Source: Lingula anatina (Eukaryota > Brachiopoda > Lingulata > Lingulida > Lingulidae). From it: 64,000 bases of DNA. Positions 49,163-61,269 of this stretch are shown here, piece by piece. Where the stretch lies: positions 331,945-395,944 of the forward strand of contig NW_019775443.1 of assembly GCF_001039355.2 (NCBI RefSeq), written 5' to 3'. A program made the position numbers and the translations under genes. The notes below the pieces were generated by a model, which saw only the letters and a list, made by a program, of their open reading frames with translations, was not told where the DNA came from and did not search any database. Within the stretch, counting starts at the first letter, position 1, and each line of letters starts with the position of its first letter.

Positions 49163-50685
49163 ATGGCAGACTGGACGAGAAGAAATGGAAATGGCCTTGG
49201 CAAAGGTAATTACACTGAGTTCATTATGTAAAGTCAGATGTAACACGTCTCTGTCAGTTGATCACAAAAGGTATTTTTGTTGCCTTTGCACGTTTTAAGT
49301 GGTCTTGCATGGGAGTACTGTGAACATCTACTCAGCTAATGTTTGTACTTTCATTCTTTCTGACATGAATAAATTCATTGTATTGTATTGTATTGTACTA
49401 TCACCTAATATATACAGTCGTATTGTGATTCCAATTTTACTTAACTTTGATTGACAGAGCATTGAAGCTTTGAAGTGATAGAGTGAAATTAAAGATACTG
49501 ATATTTTATTTTTGCATATTTAAGGCCAATCAGAAGAAATACTGGACAGAGAAAATCAGCAAATGACTGAAAACCTATCCAGGAAAATGAACAGGCTTAA
49601 AAACGTAAGGTCATGTACTGAAGTCCACACACAACGATTCTAATCAAGCTCTGTAACGACTTAAAACTTAGCACACAGATAGCTACATACCTTAGTATGA
49701 ATAAACCGTCAATATTTTTATATAATTACCTGTATTTGGTCTTACTGGCCTTTGCTGATTTTTAAGAAAATTTTAGTTAAGAAAATTTTGTCCTTAGAAA
49801 ATTTCCCTTTTAACCTTTCTTAGATAGTCAAAACATTGACCATGTGGTAGTACCAGCTATATTTAGTCATGTGTCAACACTAGGTCAGTTCCCAATGCAG
49901 TAGTTATGAAGCAGCATGCTGTGTAAAGAGTGGTAGAAATCTGATACTCTGGGGACACTCTTTATGGCTGTTTGTGTTAACAAAGAACTTGCTCCATCTA
50001 TTACCATCTTTGCTCCCTACAACTTCTATACAACTACTGAGATAGTCAGAAACATGACATGAGCAAATAGTGTTTTAAATATATTTTCGGAAAGGTTTCC
50101 CAAAACCCCATTGCAGAGATTAAATAACGTACCAGCAACTTATACTAGTAGTTATTCAAACTAACAGGTGCATTTTACTTTAAACAGGTAGCCTTTGACA
50201 TGCAGACAGAGGCAGAGGACCAGAATAGATACCTGGATGGGATGGTAAGTGAGCCATTTGATGACTTAATTATATCTTAATTATATTTTATATTTTTGTG
50301 TATACGTGTAGCTAATATGCACTCACTCAAATCCTGAAATATAACACCAGGTTTCACCTCTTGTCATATATAAAGAACATACTTGTAGGTCACCGTTTTC
50401 TATGATGATTTAATGCATTTTTGAAAATGTTACTTCTTTCTCAAAGTAAATCCTGAGTAAATAAAAAGAAAAAAAAACACTCAAGTTTACATCCTACATT
50501 ATCTTTCACTTCAGGGCAGTGATTTTGAGAGCTCCCAAGGACTTTTATCTGGCAGCATGAACAGGATAAACCACATGATAGGTGCCAACAAATCAAACAG
50601 AAAAATTATGTGCTACATTGTACTGTTTTTGGTGATCATATTCTTTGTGGTTTACTTCCTGGTCACTCGTTCATCTGGCTCCTGA
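49163..50685 (+). CDS. BET1L: BET1-like Golgi SNARE (GS15)
   Basis: Four exons: 49163-49205, 49525-49604, 50188-50244, 50515-50685, all GT-AG and in phase, giving 116 aa (human 111). The start MADWTRRNG, the EEILDRENQQMTENL segment and the AEDQNRYLDGMGSDF segment place it with BET1L rather than BET1. The Qc-SNARE motif, with heptads around the zero-layer Gln of EDQNRYLDG, is followed by a C-terminal membrane anchor of about 20 hydrophobic residues (CYIVLFLVIIFFVVYFLV). It acts in fusion of vesicles at the Golgi (retrograde/intra-Golgi SNARE complex). It shares a divergent promoter with AP1M1, another Golgi trafficking gene. A poly(A) signal AATAAA lies at 51086, so the 3'UTR is about 400 bases. 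Confidence 0.95.
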
Positions 50686-51085
50686 CAACCAATACCCAGC
50701 CAGGGGTCCAATTCTACTACACCCCAAGTTTGATAAGGAACTTAGGAATTGCATGGTCCATATCACTTTCCTGCCACAGGTGGTGGTTCTTTTGGTTTAG
50801 AATGCAGAGATCTTTCCCTTCACATATTTGGCATTCCAAACCTGCTTTGTTACACTGACCAGACGGTGGGAATCTGTATTGTGTTTTTATTAATACTGTG
50901 CTAGTCAATGGATGGATGGATTTTGTGGCCCTCCCCATGTGCCATACATGTGTTAAACCAAAATATGAATTACAGGGTATTTGTACCCAAGGCGTAGTTT
51001 TAGCTCTATGTCAGACTGTTTTATGTATATTTGTAAATAACTGTGTAAATGATATTTGGAAAAAAAAACTGACATGTGGCAGTTG

Positions 51086-51091
51086 AATAAA
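51086..51091 (+). promoter_or_regulatory. BET1L polyadenylation signal
   Basis: AATAAA 400 bases after the BET1L stop; it is the first clear signal in the 3' flank. Confidence 0.55.
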
Positions 51092-51109
51092 ATATTTTTG
51101 AAATATTGA

Positions 51110-53510
51110 TTTAATTTCCATCAGTTGTAAGGTCTGGAACCAAAATGTTTTTTAAAACAATATTTTTATAGAGTTAAATATTGGCATTGAATAAAATGTA
51201 GTGTCCTTCCGCTCCCAAAACATAATAGGTTAAGTGATAAAGCTTTGTTAAATTAGCTAACAATATCTTTATCAATTAAAAGGTGTACATATTATGTTAC
51301 AAATTGATAAGTGATCTGTTTTATTATAAAGACTCATTGATTGTTTATGCACAAAATTCTGGCATTCTAGAAGTGATTTTGAAAAGATTATACGTAATCC
51401 TACAAAAAGATATCCCAATATTTAAGATACAAAATGAAACATCCTTGCATTGATTCAGTTATATTCCTATTCTTCTTACATTTCTTAATAGAAAGATGTA
51501 TTTAATTTCTGAATGCTTTGACATATACCTAAGATTTTTGGACCAGAGCTTGTTTAGTCAAAGGAATTTACAAGTACAACTAAGATGAAAGCAAAAAAAG
51601 AAAAGAATTTGCATTACAAGATTCCCTTAGTTACATTTGAAATTGTAAAGAACATGTTGACCAAAGTACTTAACTTCTGTAACTAGTTTAGTTTCTGTGT
51701 TAACCTGGTAAAACTGGTTACATTTGCTTATGGTCTTAAGTTTTATCACTAAGCAAAATAAAAGAGAACAATTTTTAAAAAGTTAATCAGACGTGTGTTC
51801 AAACTCGATAGGATGTATTTTTCAAAAGGTATTGTACATGGCATAGTAGTCCTCAGTTTGTTGGGGTACGTCCTTCCTACATGTGAGTTTCTGAAGCACT
51901 TCAATTAGTAATACCTGTGGATATACAGTAAGTGCGGTAAGTAAACCGTACCCTGCATCATAGCATCACTTAGGTACTTGAAGTGTGAGCTGCATGGTCC
52001 ATTAACATGGTTCCTTTTATCTTGGGGGCCCTCGAGTAATCTGCGCAAGCTTTTAAATGAACACGTAGTTTTACTGAAGATTGGCATCACTACTTCCATG
52101 CTGAATTTGCGAGGTGGAGAAGGGGGGGGGGCAAGTCGTGGCATTTTCTTTAGAACATCCTCTGTGTGAGCGTTCAGCAAGTAGCTCTGAGCCTGCCATA
52201 ATTTGCCATTACTCATAAGTGTCAGGCCTTGGAAGCAGTGGATATATAGTTAAAGGTCAAGTTTGATAGCTATCTGTGTACCCAACTTTCCAGACATATA
52301 GGTAAACTTGCCAAAATGGGCAGAAAGTCAATAGATAGTATCACCGGTGAGACATGGCACTGAATACTGAAGTCGAACCTACGATGACATCTGGATATGC
52401 CTTTTGACGTCACTGGTATGTCATTAATAAACTGTGACGTTTTGCTTTATTCTAGTGAGGTGGTCAGAGTCGACTGAAGGACTCGATAGTGATGCTTTCT
52501 AATTGGGAAACTCTTGTGCGGAAATTAGCCCCTGGTGAGATTTATGTGAACCGACCACTCCACCAAAGGTTATTTGGATTTAACTATATAAAAACACCTG
52601 TGCCTGATGAACAGGTTAACCTTTAGAGCTCATTAGGTTCTTTGGGATTACTCTCAATTTTGTGCTTAACACCTACCAACGCGAATTGATGTTTTAATGC
52701 ACTATAGAATATTTTGATTGGAATGCATATCATTTAAATATCAAAACGCGGTGAAAATGTGTTCATGAATATCAATGAAGTTCATTCCATTTTTGTCAGC
52801 ACATTGCTTTATCGATATATATATATATTGATATAAATCTGGATTATGATCAATTCATATATATTAAGAAACAAGTTAAATGTTGTGAGCAGTAAATGAC
52901 CCAAAAAAGTATTCTACGTAATAAATAACCCTGTGCAATGATATTCTCCTAGAATTACTCTAAAAACTGCCTGAATGAAACATTAACCCAGTTTCTGACA
53001 TTTGGAAGCAGTAGAAATATTCCCGCCATGTGCAAAATAACGTGCAGTTTTCCAGAGAACACAGATACATCAGAGCTTCACAATTTGACACATTGTGGCA
53101 GAGAACAGAGTTCACAGTAATCATAAAGTTTGTGAAGAAACGGTGCAAGGCCCAACTGAGGTGTTTTTAATCAATATGCCATCACACCGGAAAGTTGGTC
53201 AGTGCACAAATTGCTCAATGAAAAAAAAAAAAAAAGATTAGTTGGTGTCGACGATAAACACTTACTTTGGTGAAATATAAAAAAACTATACTTGGGGTCC
53301 AATAAGAACATTTATTTCCAATTAACTTTGATTAAGGATATTACAAAAATGGACGATGGAATATTTATTTCTCAGTGCTGGCTCGAAGAGATGAAAGAAT
53401 ATAATATTAATCCATCACGTTCCTTTAAAAACAAGTAAAACATCAAAGTTGTTATTCCGCATCTTTTAAAAAAAGTGCGAATGTAAGTAGGAGGCCATGA
53501 GATCAGACTT
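51110..53510. other. Intergenic stretch with no supported gene
   Basis: AT-rich sequence without coding exons that I can support. The open frame 51905-52216 (-, 103 codons) rests on a G/C homopolymer at 52122-52131 and has no recognisable motif. AATAAA signals on the minus strand at 53311-53316 and 53364-53369 may serve the small gene upstream of them. Confidence 0.45.
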
Positions 53511-54343
53511 TCACTCACTACCCTTTACGACAATACAATCATCATAGGCCAAAAGTCCAATGATCTGGTCACCGTTTTCTCCGCCCAAGTGGAGTCCGAT
53601 GTTTCCCACGCCTTTCAATGGATCGTTCTTTCCTGACGCCCCTAGTAGCCATACATTTTTGGAGTCCCCTTCCATGTCCGCAACTCCGTATTGCCATTTG
53701 CCATTTCCAAGATCTTTGCGGCCCATTATATGGAATTTTTGCCAACCTGGAAATCAAGCGCAGATATAACATTGGCGCCAAGGGATGAAAGGAAGCGAGG
53801 TGGGAATTTACTGCTTCTGACTCAGGTAGCAAAGTCAGTGGTCAATACATGAACGTAAAGCAGTATTTTTTCGACGGGAAACACTACGCAGTTTCTACGA
53901 GAGATCACTGCCGGTGCTTGCAAATGAGTGTTCTAACTTAGGTTGAAATTAGATTATCAAGTGAGAAATAATTTGAAATCGTATTTGTTCGAAGTGTAAC
54001 TGAAATACTGTTTTGCAAACAGGGAGTTTTTTCTTTCTTTTTTTTTCTACAAGCGGAGTTAATCTTTTCAGTGCAGTTTCATAGGTCCAATATAACATTG
54101 AAAACTTAATTGGAAATAATAACTTCGTCCCAAACGTGAAATAAATACAAAAGTTTGTTCGCTTACCATTATCATTGTTATAATCATTACATGATTATCA
54201 AAAAAGAAAAAGATTCATTGCCATTAAAGTTCATTGCGGGACGAGATCATATAATATTATGTCTTACCAGACGGATGGTCCGTGCTGTGGATTTCAGGCC
54301 TGTTCTCCCATACTGAATCGTCGAAATGAAACATCAAATCCAT
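53511..54343 (-). CDS. Small two-exon gene, 103-aa protein of unknown family
   Basis: Exon 1 is 54268-54343 (ATG, donor CTG|GTAAGAC) and exon 2 is 53511-53746 (acceptor TTTCCAG, stop TGA). The phases match and the joint codon gives SGWQKFHIMGRK. The 103-aa product has no signal peptide or membrane helix. It is rich in Gly and aromatic residues, with segments such as GNGKWQYGVADMEGD and GVGNIGLHLGGENGDQIIG that suggest short beta strands. It is acidic and probably cytosolic. Acceptor- and donor-like sites further upstream (near 54373 and 54603) suggest non-coding 5' exons. I do not recognise the family. Codon use and clean splice sites argue that it is real. Confidence 0.65.
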
Positions 54344-57300
54344 GACACCGGCTTAGTTAGACAACTTCGCAGAAACCTGCAAGTAAAAATGCAGTGAAAA
54401 CAACAAGCAAATCGCGATTTGACTCTTATTCGATTAACATCTGTTTGCGGAAGGAATTTTGACATCAATTCAAGAAGAAAACGTTGCCCTCTCACACGGA
54501 TAAACATTGATAACGACTTTTACCGAACGTTAAAATGAGACTTTTTATGCGTTATTGTTGATTATAAAAAATAGAACAAAAAATCACGGCGAAAGTAATA
54601 ACTTACTTTTCTGAAACCTGCACTTCACAAGATTCACAACGAAATCTTTAACGTTATTCCACCGTTTTCCAGGTAAGTTTCTGTGAGGAGGCGTTGCCTG
54701 CAAATGCCGAATCCACGAGGTAGCTGCTCAGTGTGTGACCGGGGTCGGCACTACCTTAAAATGTTCATCTTTATGTACTTGCTCAATGCGGCATGATTCT
54801 TTACTGGAGCCGTTGTTAAAATACAGGTCGAACGAGGAAACGGGCTTGTTATCGAGAAACTCATGCCAAAGCAAATATTTTTGGATTAGTTTTGAAGGCG
54901 TTGGCAGGGAAATCACGTTTTAGAATTTATTCAAATGCTCCAGCCGTGAATCGTCAACAAACAGGTAGTAAAGAAAAATTAAAAAGTGGTCAGAATCACC
55001 CATTTAATACAAGAGCGTTTACAAAAACGATTTGTCCATTTTTTGATGAAAGAGTTGAAAATGTGGAAAATTTTGAGCGAAGATAATTTCAAAACCCGCA
55101 GAACTACAACAACACGGCTGGTCTTTAAAACCCGAAGTGCCCCACCTGGGGAAATATGATGAATAAACCAAGGGAGCGCAGGCAGTCGAAATCAACAAAA
55201 CCATCAGTTGAAAAGGTTCAGGTACTTGAGAATATTTAGAAACAGAAATTATGAACTTACCGGTAGTCCTTGCATTCATGACATATGAATTATCTTTGCA
55301 TGGTAGATGAAAAAAGAATAATAAAAAAGATACATAGACAAAAATGTTAGGTCTTGTTAGATTGTTTCAATGTACTTTATTGCAATTTAATATGTCACTT
55401 TGTATTCAGTCTTTCGAGAAGATATTGAATACTAAAACTGTAATAGCTGCGTGCTGGCTTTGTTTACTATTGGCTAGAAACCTCCAAGTAAATAAAAACA
55501 GCAAACATATCTATTAGTGTGAACATTAACCATAAACTTCTGAGAGATACGAAAAGAGATTTTATGTGCAACTGGTGGTGTAGGTACAAGTAAAATGCCA
55601 AGTGCCTGGTAGCTCACCCATATCGACTCCACTACAATATTGTTTTTCACGTTTTCGAGAAGTCACCCACATGCCAATATACATATTCTTCAAGGGCATA
55701 CAAGGACGACCGATGTTCTAGGCAGTTCTGCGAGTTTTTTTTCATAACTGAAAATATGATGAATTTAAACCAATGTGTACTGGTCATGACAGAGTGTCCA
55801 TGTTTAAAAGTACAAACCATATCACTATTCCCAGAGATTTGTTGTATCTTGCTGCTTTATTTAAGTAAATGTTTGCTGGTCTGGGTGGAGTGCTGAACAT
55901 ATCTAAAACACAGATCCATCCCGTTCGTGCCGTGTTTTATGAGTTATCAGTTCAGGCACTTGCTGCCTTTTTTTCGGTGNCATGAAAAGTTTTGTTGGAT
56001 ATTGCTACTTTATTTAAACCAATGTGTACTGGTCAGGACAGAGTGTCCATGTTTAAAAGTACAAACCATATCACTATTCCCAGAGATTTGTTGTATCTTG
56101 CTGCTTTATTTAAGTAAATGTTTGCTGGTCTGGGTGGAGTGCTGAACATATCTAAAACACAGATCCATCCCGTTCGTGCCGTGTTTTATGAGTTATCAGT
56201 TCAGGCACTTGCTGCCTTTTTTTCGGTGTATTTCCCGGGTTAGCAGACAGAGTGTTTAGTGTGGCAATAAAACTTAGATCTTCCTTCAACGTGATCTGGA
56301 TGGAACTAACAGCTTTCTTCTTAAGGCAACACTGAATCCTGTGCAAGGAACTCCTAGTATATCATATAGGTCGAGTAGATTCTTGATGATTTTACAGGTC
56401 GTACTTCGGTACGTTTTGCAGGGTGAACATGTACATGTATACAGACAAACACATACGGTCTGATATTTTAAAATAATTACTTTATTAGATTCTAAGACAA
56501 ATGTACCCGATTCATTGTAATAACCGTTAGTTTTTTAAAGCAAACTATATAACCAGCACGATCTATATTGACAAACAAATTTTTCTTAGATCTGAACTTG
56601 AAAACCTGCCTTGGAGATTGAGATTTCCTCTTCAAAATAAATTCTTGTGACCTACAAGTAATTTCAGGCAGTCATTTAAACATTTTGCAATTAATAAAAA
56701 AGTCATTTTTATCATCAAAAACGTTTATTTTATATTTAACTAAAGCTAATTCTCCATCTAAAATATATTTTCATCAAACGTTTGAGAGAGAAGAGTTGTC
56801 TATAACACTAACACACTCTGGACAGTTTATGGCTTGAAAGCAACAGGTCAAACAACAAGGCACCATCTCCCCACAGCATGCTGTGTAATTAAACCACTCA
56901 AAGCGGACTGGAAAATAATTCTACCACCATGGTGCCACTTAGGTGCCAGTGGGAAGGATATAAATTCGCCAAACTTTCCTTACCAACAAGTCAAAGTCGA
57001 CAACAGATCACATTCTTACAAGTAAGGATGGGCAAATGAGTGAAATTCTATTGGATTATTTTGGGGGATAGCAATTTGCTCCATTCAATAAAGGCATAAA
57101 ACATTTTAAGTAATCCCAATTCCTGGAACCTATGTTGATAGTTATTTAAAACATACAGACTGCAAAACTATCTTATGTGAATACTTCCAAATCGGTTGTT
57201 TCTCTTAGAATGGGATATATATGTTCTGTTTCTAATATATGAAGCTGAGGGCATAATTAAAAAGAAGTACCTCCTGTTAGACCAAGTAACACTTTGTGCA

Positions 57301-57675
57301 CAATCAGCTCAATATCTGTACATCTGCTGTACTCTGCACCTGAACAAAATTACAGGTATAGTGTTCTCTTGCTGACCTAGTTAACCCTCCTCTGTCATTA
57401 TGGCACCACACAAAACTAGTGATGAAAGTTTTGTTTATTCTATTTATCTGTTACTGTGTTACTGTACACTGGTCTCTTTTCACCTTCATACATAACTATA
57501 ATGTTTTGGTCTTGTTTGTGATGCACTTCCAGAATGACATGGTGCCAAAAATATGAACTTCACGTCACTTCATTTCAAACAAGAAGAATGTACGGCAAAG
57601 GGCAGCCTTTATGACATCTCATGAGTGTTATGCACAGTAAGTGTCAATAAGCTGAAAATCCAGCAAAAGCTGCAT
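54344..57675. other. Flank of the small gene and 3' flank of NUP62, with a local duplicate
   Basis: No coding exon is supported here. From 55764 to 55979 the sequence repeats what follows at 56013, joined at a single N (55980). The right part, up to 57675, is the 3' flank of NUP62; minus-strand AATAAA at 57434-57439 is a candidate signal. The short frames at 56152-56346 and 56834-57025 recur unchanged or nearly so in the copy at 61.4-62.3 kb but show no motif. Confidence 0.45.
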
Positions 57676-60236
57676 TCAGTTGTAGGCTAATCTGAAGTTT
57701 CTTTCTTGTTCCCTTCTTCTTTGTTCTGCCAATTTGGAGATCTCATCCACCCTTCTCTGAAGCAATGCTGAAATGATTAAAAATAAAATGACTGGTTATG
57801 ACACATTCATAACCCTCCTACATGATTTTAAAAGGAGTAAACAGATGTTGCAAACAATGGCATTCTAATATGGCTGATATTATAACTTAACCAAAAAGCA
57901 TCTTCCTAAATTTATGTGAGTAACTGACAACATTTAGTTGAGGTAGAACTGAGCTTTACTTCAGTTTTATCACTAGTTTAGATATATTACTCTATACAAT
58001 ATCTACATCGTACCTGTATTCTGATCCACCCACTGTAGTGAATCCATGTGTGCATTCAAAATCTTTGAAACTTGCTGGATCTGAAAAGAAATCACGTGAA
58101 TTGAAAAAAAATCTTTTAGACCATACAACTTTTTCTGTCTTTTAAATGAAGTCATGATTTTTTGCAGAAACGTCGTGGTATTTGAGACAATATGCTGTAA
58201 CCACTGTATTATATGATTGTGCTGTTTGCTCATCCACTTACTGGATCATTGGAATCCTGGCTTGTATTTGTAGCATTCAAATGTTCAATTATCTCCTTTA
58301 AATCCTGAGCCATTCTCTTCAGTTGTCCATCGATATTTTCGGCTAACTGGTACCTAAATGCATTCAAGAAAAGTGTTGACTTATTTTATACGTAATATGA
58401 ATTAACCAGCTACTAAAACCAATGGTTACCAAAACAGTAATACAAGCACATCAAAACTAATTACATTTCACTCTGCAATATTTATAAAATATAAGTTTTT
58501 TATGAGAAGCAAGATTAAACTGCTGTTTAAATGGACTTATGCACAGTAAAAAAAAACTATAATAGTTTTATCCATATTAATTTAATACAATACACTTGAA
58601 ATTCTTGAACTACCACTTACGTGTGTTCTCTTTCCAGGTCTGCATGTTGCTGGTAGCTGATAGGTGGCAGTTGCTCTATGGTCTTTTCAAGAGGGACCAG
58701 CATCTCTTCCAATTCTTTCTGCTGAGCTAAGATAAAGTCAAGCTCGTGGTCCAATCTCTGCTGATCTATCTTCACCTTTTCTACATCCGAGTTCAACTGG
58801 GTAATCTGAAAATAACACACTGGTCTGTACTAAAACTGCCTTTGTTCTGAGTTAACTGCTTCTCAACTACCTTTATCAATATAATTATATCGATAAATAT
58901 GTGTCAGACTCAGTTGAATATTGCTTAAACCAATACACACTCACCTTTTCTCCGTTTTCTATTAACAGCCTGTCCCAGGCATTAACTTGTGTTGCCTGCT
59001 GTATAAATATTTTCTCCTGCTCTTCAAGTTCATGGGTCCACTTGTTGATTGCCTTTTCCAGCTGGCTGTAGTTCATAGCAGGCAAAGTTGTGGTGGTTGA
59101 TGTGACAGAAGTGGAGGCTGTGCCAGTCCTAAGATAAATGTAGAAATGAATGATACTGATGTTGAAACAAAAACAGGATACAACTGAAATCAAAATATGT
59201 AAATGGGACACAGATTGCTCAAAGCAGAAAATGCATCTTTTGAAAGATACCATATGTCAAATATTACAGTTCCAAGTGTATACATATGACTAAATATCAC
59301 AATTAAAACCTGTAATGATGCATGATTTTACGGGGGGGATTATACATACAGTGGGTTTGCCACTGAATTCTTGAATGCTCTTTTTTCTTCCGTAAAAAAA
59401 CAGAAATTTGGGTTGTTTTACAAAATAATGTATTTTTATTAATTAAATGGGATAGTAACAATTTTAAATTTCCCTTAAACTTCATTGAAACGAAATATAT
59501 GAAAAACGGGTATACTTGGTTTAGATTTGCTGAATGGTTTTGTGATTGCTTGCTAAGGTATAACATCCCATTAGATAGTCTTTAAAGGGAAACTTCAAAC
59601 CTACCCCAGAGCTGTTGTGGTAGTTGCTGTGGACAGGACAGGTAATGAGAACCCTCCTGTGGATGATGCTGGCGTGCATGTTGTGGCTGTGACACCAAAT
59701 TTAAGTCCTCCTCCTGTTGAATATCAAAACAAGTTGACTTATATGATGTGAATTCTTTTGTCATAAAGTGACCAAGTTTTAATGAAAATAAATTGAAATA
59801 TTATTTGATGATTTAAAAAAAAATTCCATGGTATAAGATTTCAGGCAGTAAATTTGCATTACTGGGTACTTTTTCAAAAACCTACCTAATGAAAGACCCG
59901 AAGATGATGTAACTGCTAAATTAAAACCAGTCCCAGCTTGAGTGGTAGTAGTTGCACTGCTTGTTGTTGCAGTGGTTCCACCTAGACTTGGGGTTGTGGT
60001 AGTGGCTCCACCAACACCTAAGGACGTAGACTGTGTCCCGCCAAGACCCACGGTTGCAACAGGAGTTCCACCCAATCCAAGGGAAGCTGTGGTTGTTCCT
60101 GCTCCTCCAAGACCAAAAGATGTAGTAGCTGTCCCACCCAGACCAGCTGTTGCAGCAGTTGTCACTGCCTTGAGGCCTCCAAAAGATACATTACCAGGAG
60201 TGATACTGGCTGTGGTAGTTGTTCCAACTACACGCC
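57676..60236 (-). CDS. NUP62: Nucleoporin p62, N-terminal exons missing
   Basis: Seven exons on the minus strand: 59886-60236, 59605-59713, 58945-59128, 58621-58805, 58242-58353, 58014-58080, 57676-57767 (stop TGA). Phases match, giving the last 365 residues. The first two exons are a Thr/Ser/Gly-rich repeat zone with many LGG units (GLGG, SLGG, GVGG) and few true FG. Then comes the Nsp1-C type coiled coil, starting AMNYSQLEKAINKWTHELEEQEK and including YQLAENIDGQLKRMAQDLK and NAHMDSLQWVDQNTALLQRRVDEI. NUP62 sits in the central channel of the nuclear pore with NUP54/NUP58. The exon at 59886 begins in phase 1, so an upstream exon with the ATG and the FG domain must exist. I see none before the junction at 61269. 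Confidence 0.93.
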
Positions 60237-61268
60237 CTGCAAATGTTGCAAGGCAATTTATAAACAATTAGAAATGAACTCGGAGAACACAGACCTCCAA
60301 CAAGGCAGCTTAATTTTCATAGTCAATTCATTTATTAAGGGATAACCATCAAAATCTAATAGAAATCTTAGAAATCTAAGTTATCCCATTTTAATCTATC
60401 CTGAAAATTTTATCAAAAACCATCCGCAACATTCAATTTACAAACCCACGAAGCATAAACAAAAACTTTGGAGTGGAGGTAAAAAGGCCATAAACCTGCA
60501 ACTAAAAATCAGGAGATAAGAAATATCTATTTTATATTATCAAAACAGATGTCATCAGCTTACCAAAATATCACACAAACTGAGTTTAATTTTATTAAAA
60601 AAAGATGTATTGTAAACACATACTTCTTATTACAGATTCATCCAGGGGTCAAAACAGAATTTGGGCAGGACTGGCCAATACGGACCAGTGGATCTTAGAG
60701 GTACTGGTCCGTACCAAGAAGTACTGGTCCGTAAAATTTTACGTTAAAAATTAGTAGTTTCAAGCTACTAGATATAACGTAAATGCATACATGTTTAACA
60801 TCCATTTTTATTTCTATATGATTATCTAAACACATTCATATTCTAGTCAGTTCCTTTAACTGTTTGTACACATCCTCCTCTGCTAGCTCATCATTATCAT
60901 AATATATAAAAAATAAAATGGATATATAAAAAATTATTATGAAATAAATATAACTTCTACATATATCCATATTTAATCTTAAAAATTTAATTTAATTTTA
61001 ATTGCTGGGGTTGAACGCGAGACGAAAAAACTTCTCTCAAACTTTTCTAGCCCGAAAAAACACTAGCCCAATTTAAATAATTCATTTAAAAAGTTTAAGC
61101 AGATGCTGTAAAGAGTTGTGGTACCATACTGTACTTTCTTATAAACCTTATTATAGAAGTAGAGCAAGTGAATAACAAAGTCAATCAGGTTAATTTCCAG
61201 TTGATGGGGTGGTAAAATTAATTAAAAACATATTTAATTCTTTTAATATTGAAAAAATTATTTTTTAA
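60237..61268. other. NUP62 intron or upstream sequence, no exon found
   Basis: AT-rich. Near 60683-60733 the short unit TACTGGTCCGTA occurs twice with an inverted TACGGACCAGT just before it, a small hairpin-like cluster that may be a repeat fragment. No FG-rich exon can be read on the minus strand. Confidence 0.4.
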
Positions 61269-61269
61269 N

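Larger units (their letters stand above)
46133..49707. repeat. 1.8-kb duplicated block, copies 46133-47911 and 47949-49707
   Basis: Both copies carry AP1M1 exons 2 and 1 on the minus strand (second copies 48017-48173 and 48353-48394), the shared promoter, and BET1L exons 1 and 2. They differ by SNPs and short indels, including TATTG unit number (four near 47578 against three near 49379). The first copy ends in a foreign 35-base piece (47912-47946, CAGGGCCGTAGCCTGAGC... then GGGGGGGCA) and a single N at 47947. Confidence 0.85.

Noticed and set aside
47351-50685. True tandem duplication of BET1L
   Set aside because: The first copy lacks exons 3-4 and ends at a single N, and the duplicated block also copies the AP1M1 5' end; allelic misjoin explains it more simply.
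51905-52216. 103-codon minus-strand frame
   Set aside because: Depends on a homopolymer and has no recognisable protein features.
59942-60271. 109-codon plus-strand frame rich in Val and Pro
   Set aside because: It is the antisense of the NUP62 repeat exon; the repeat composition keeps it open.
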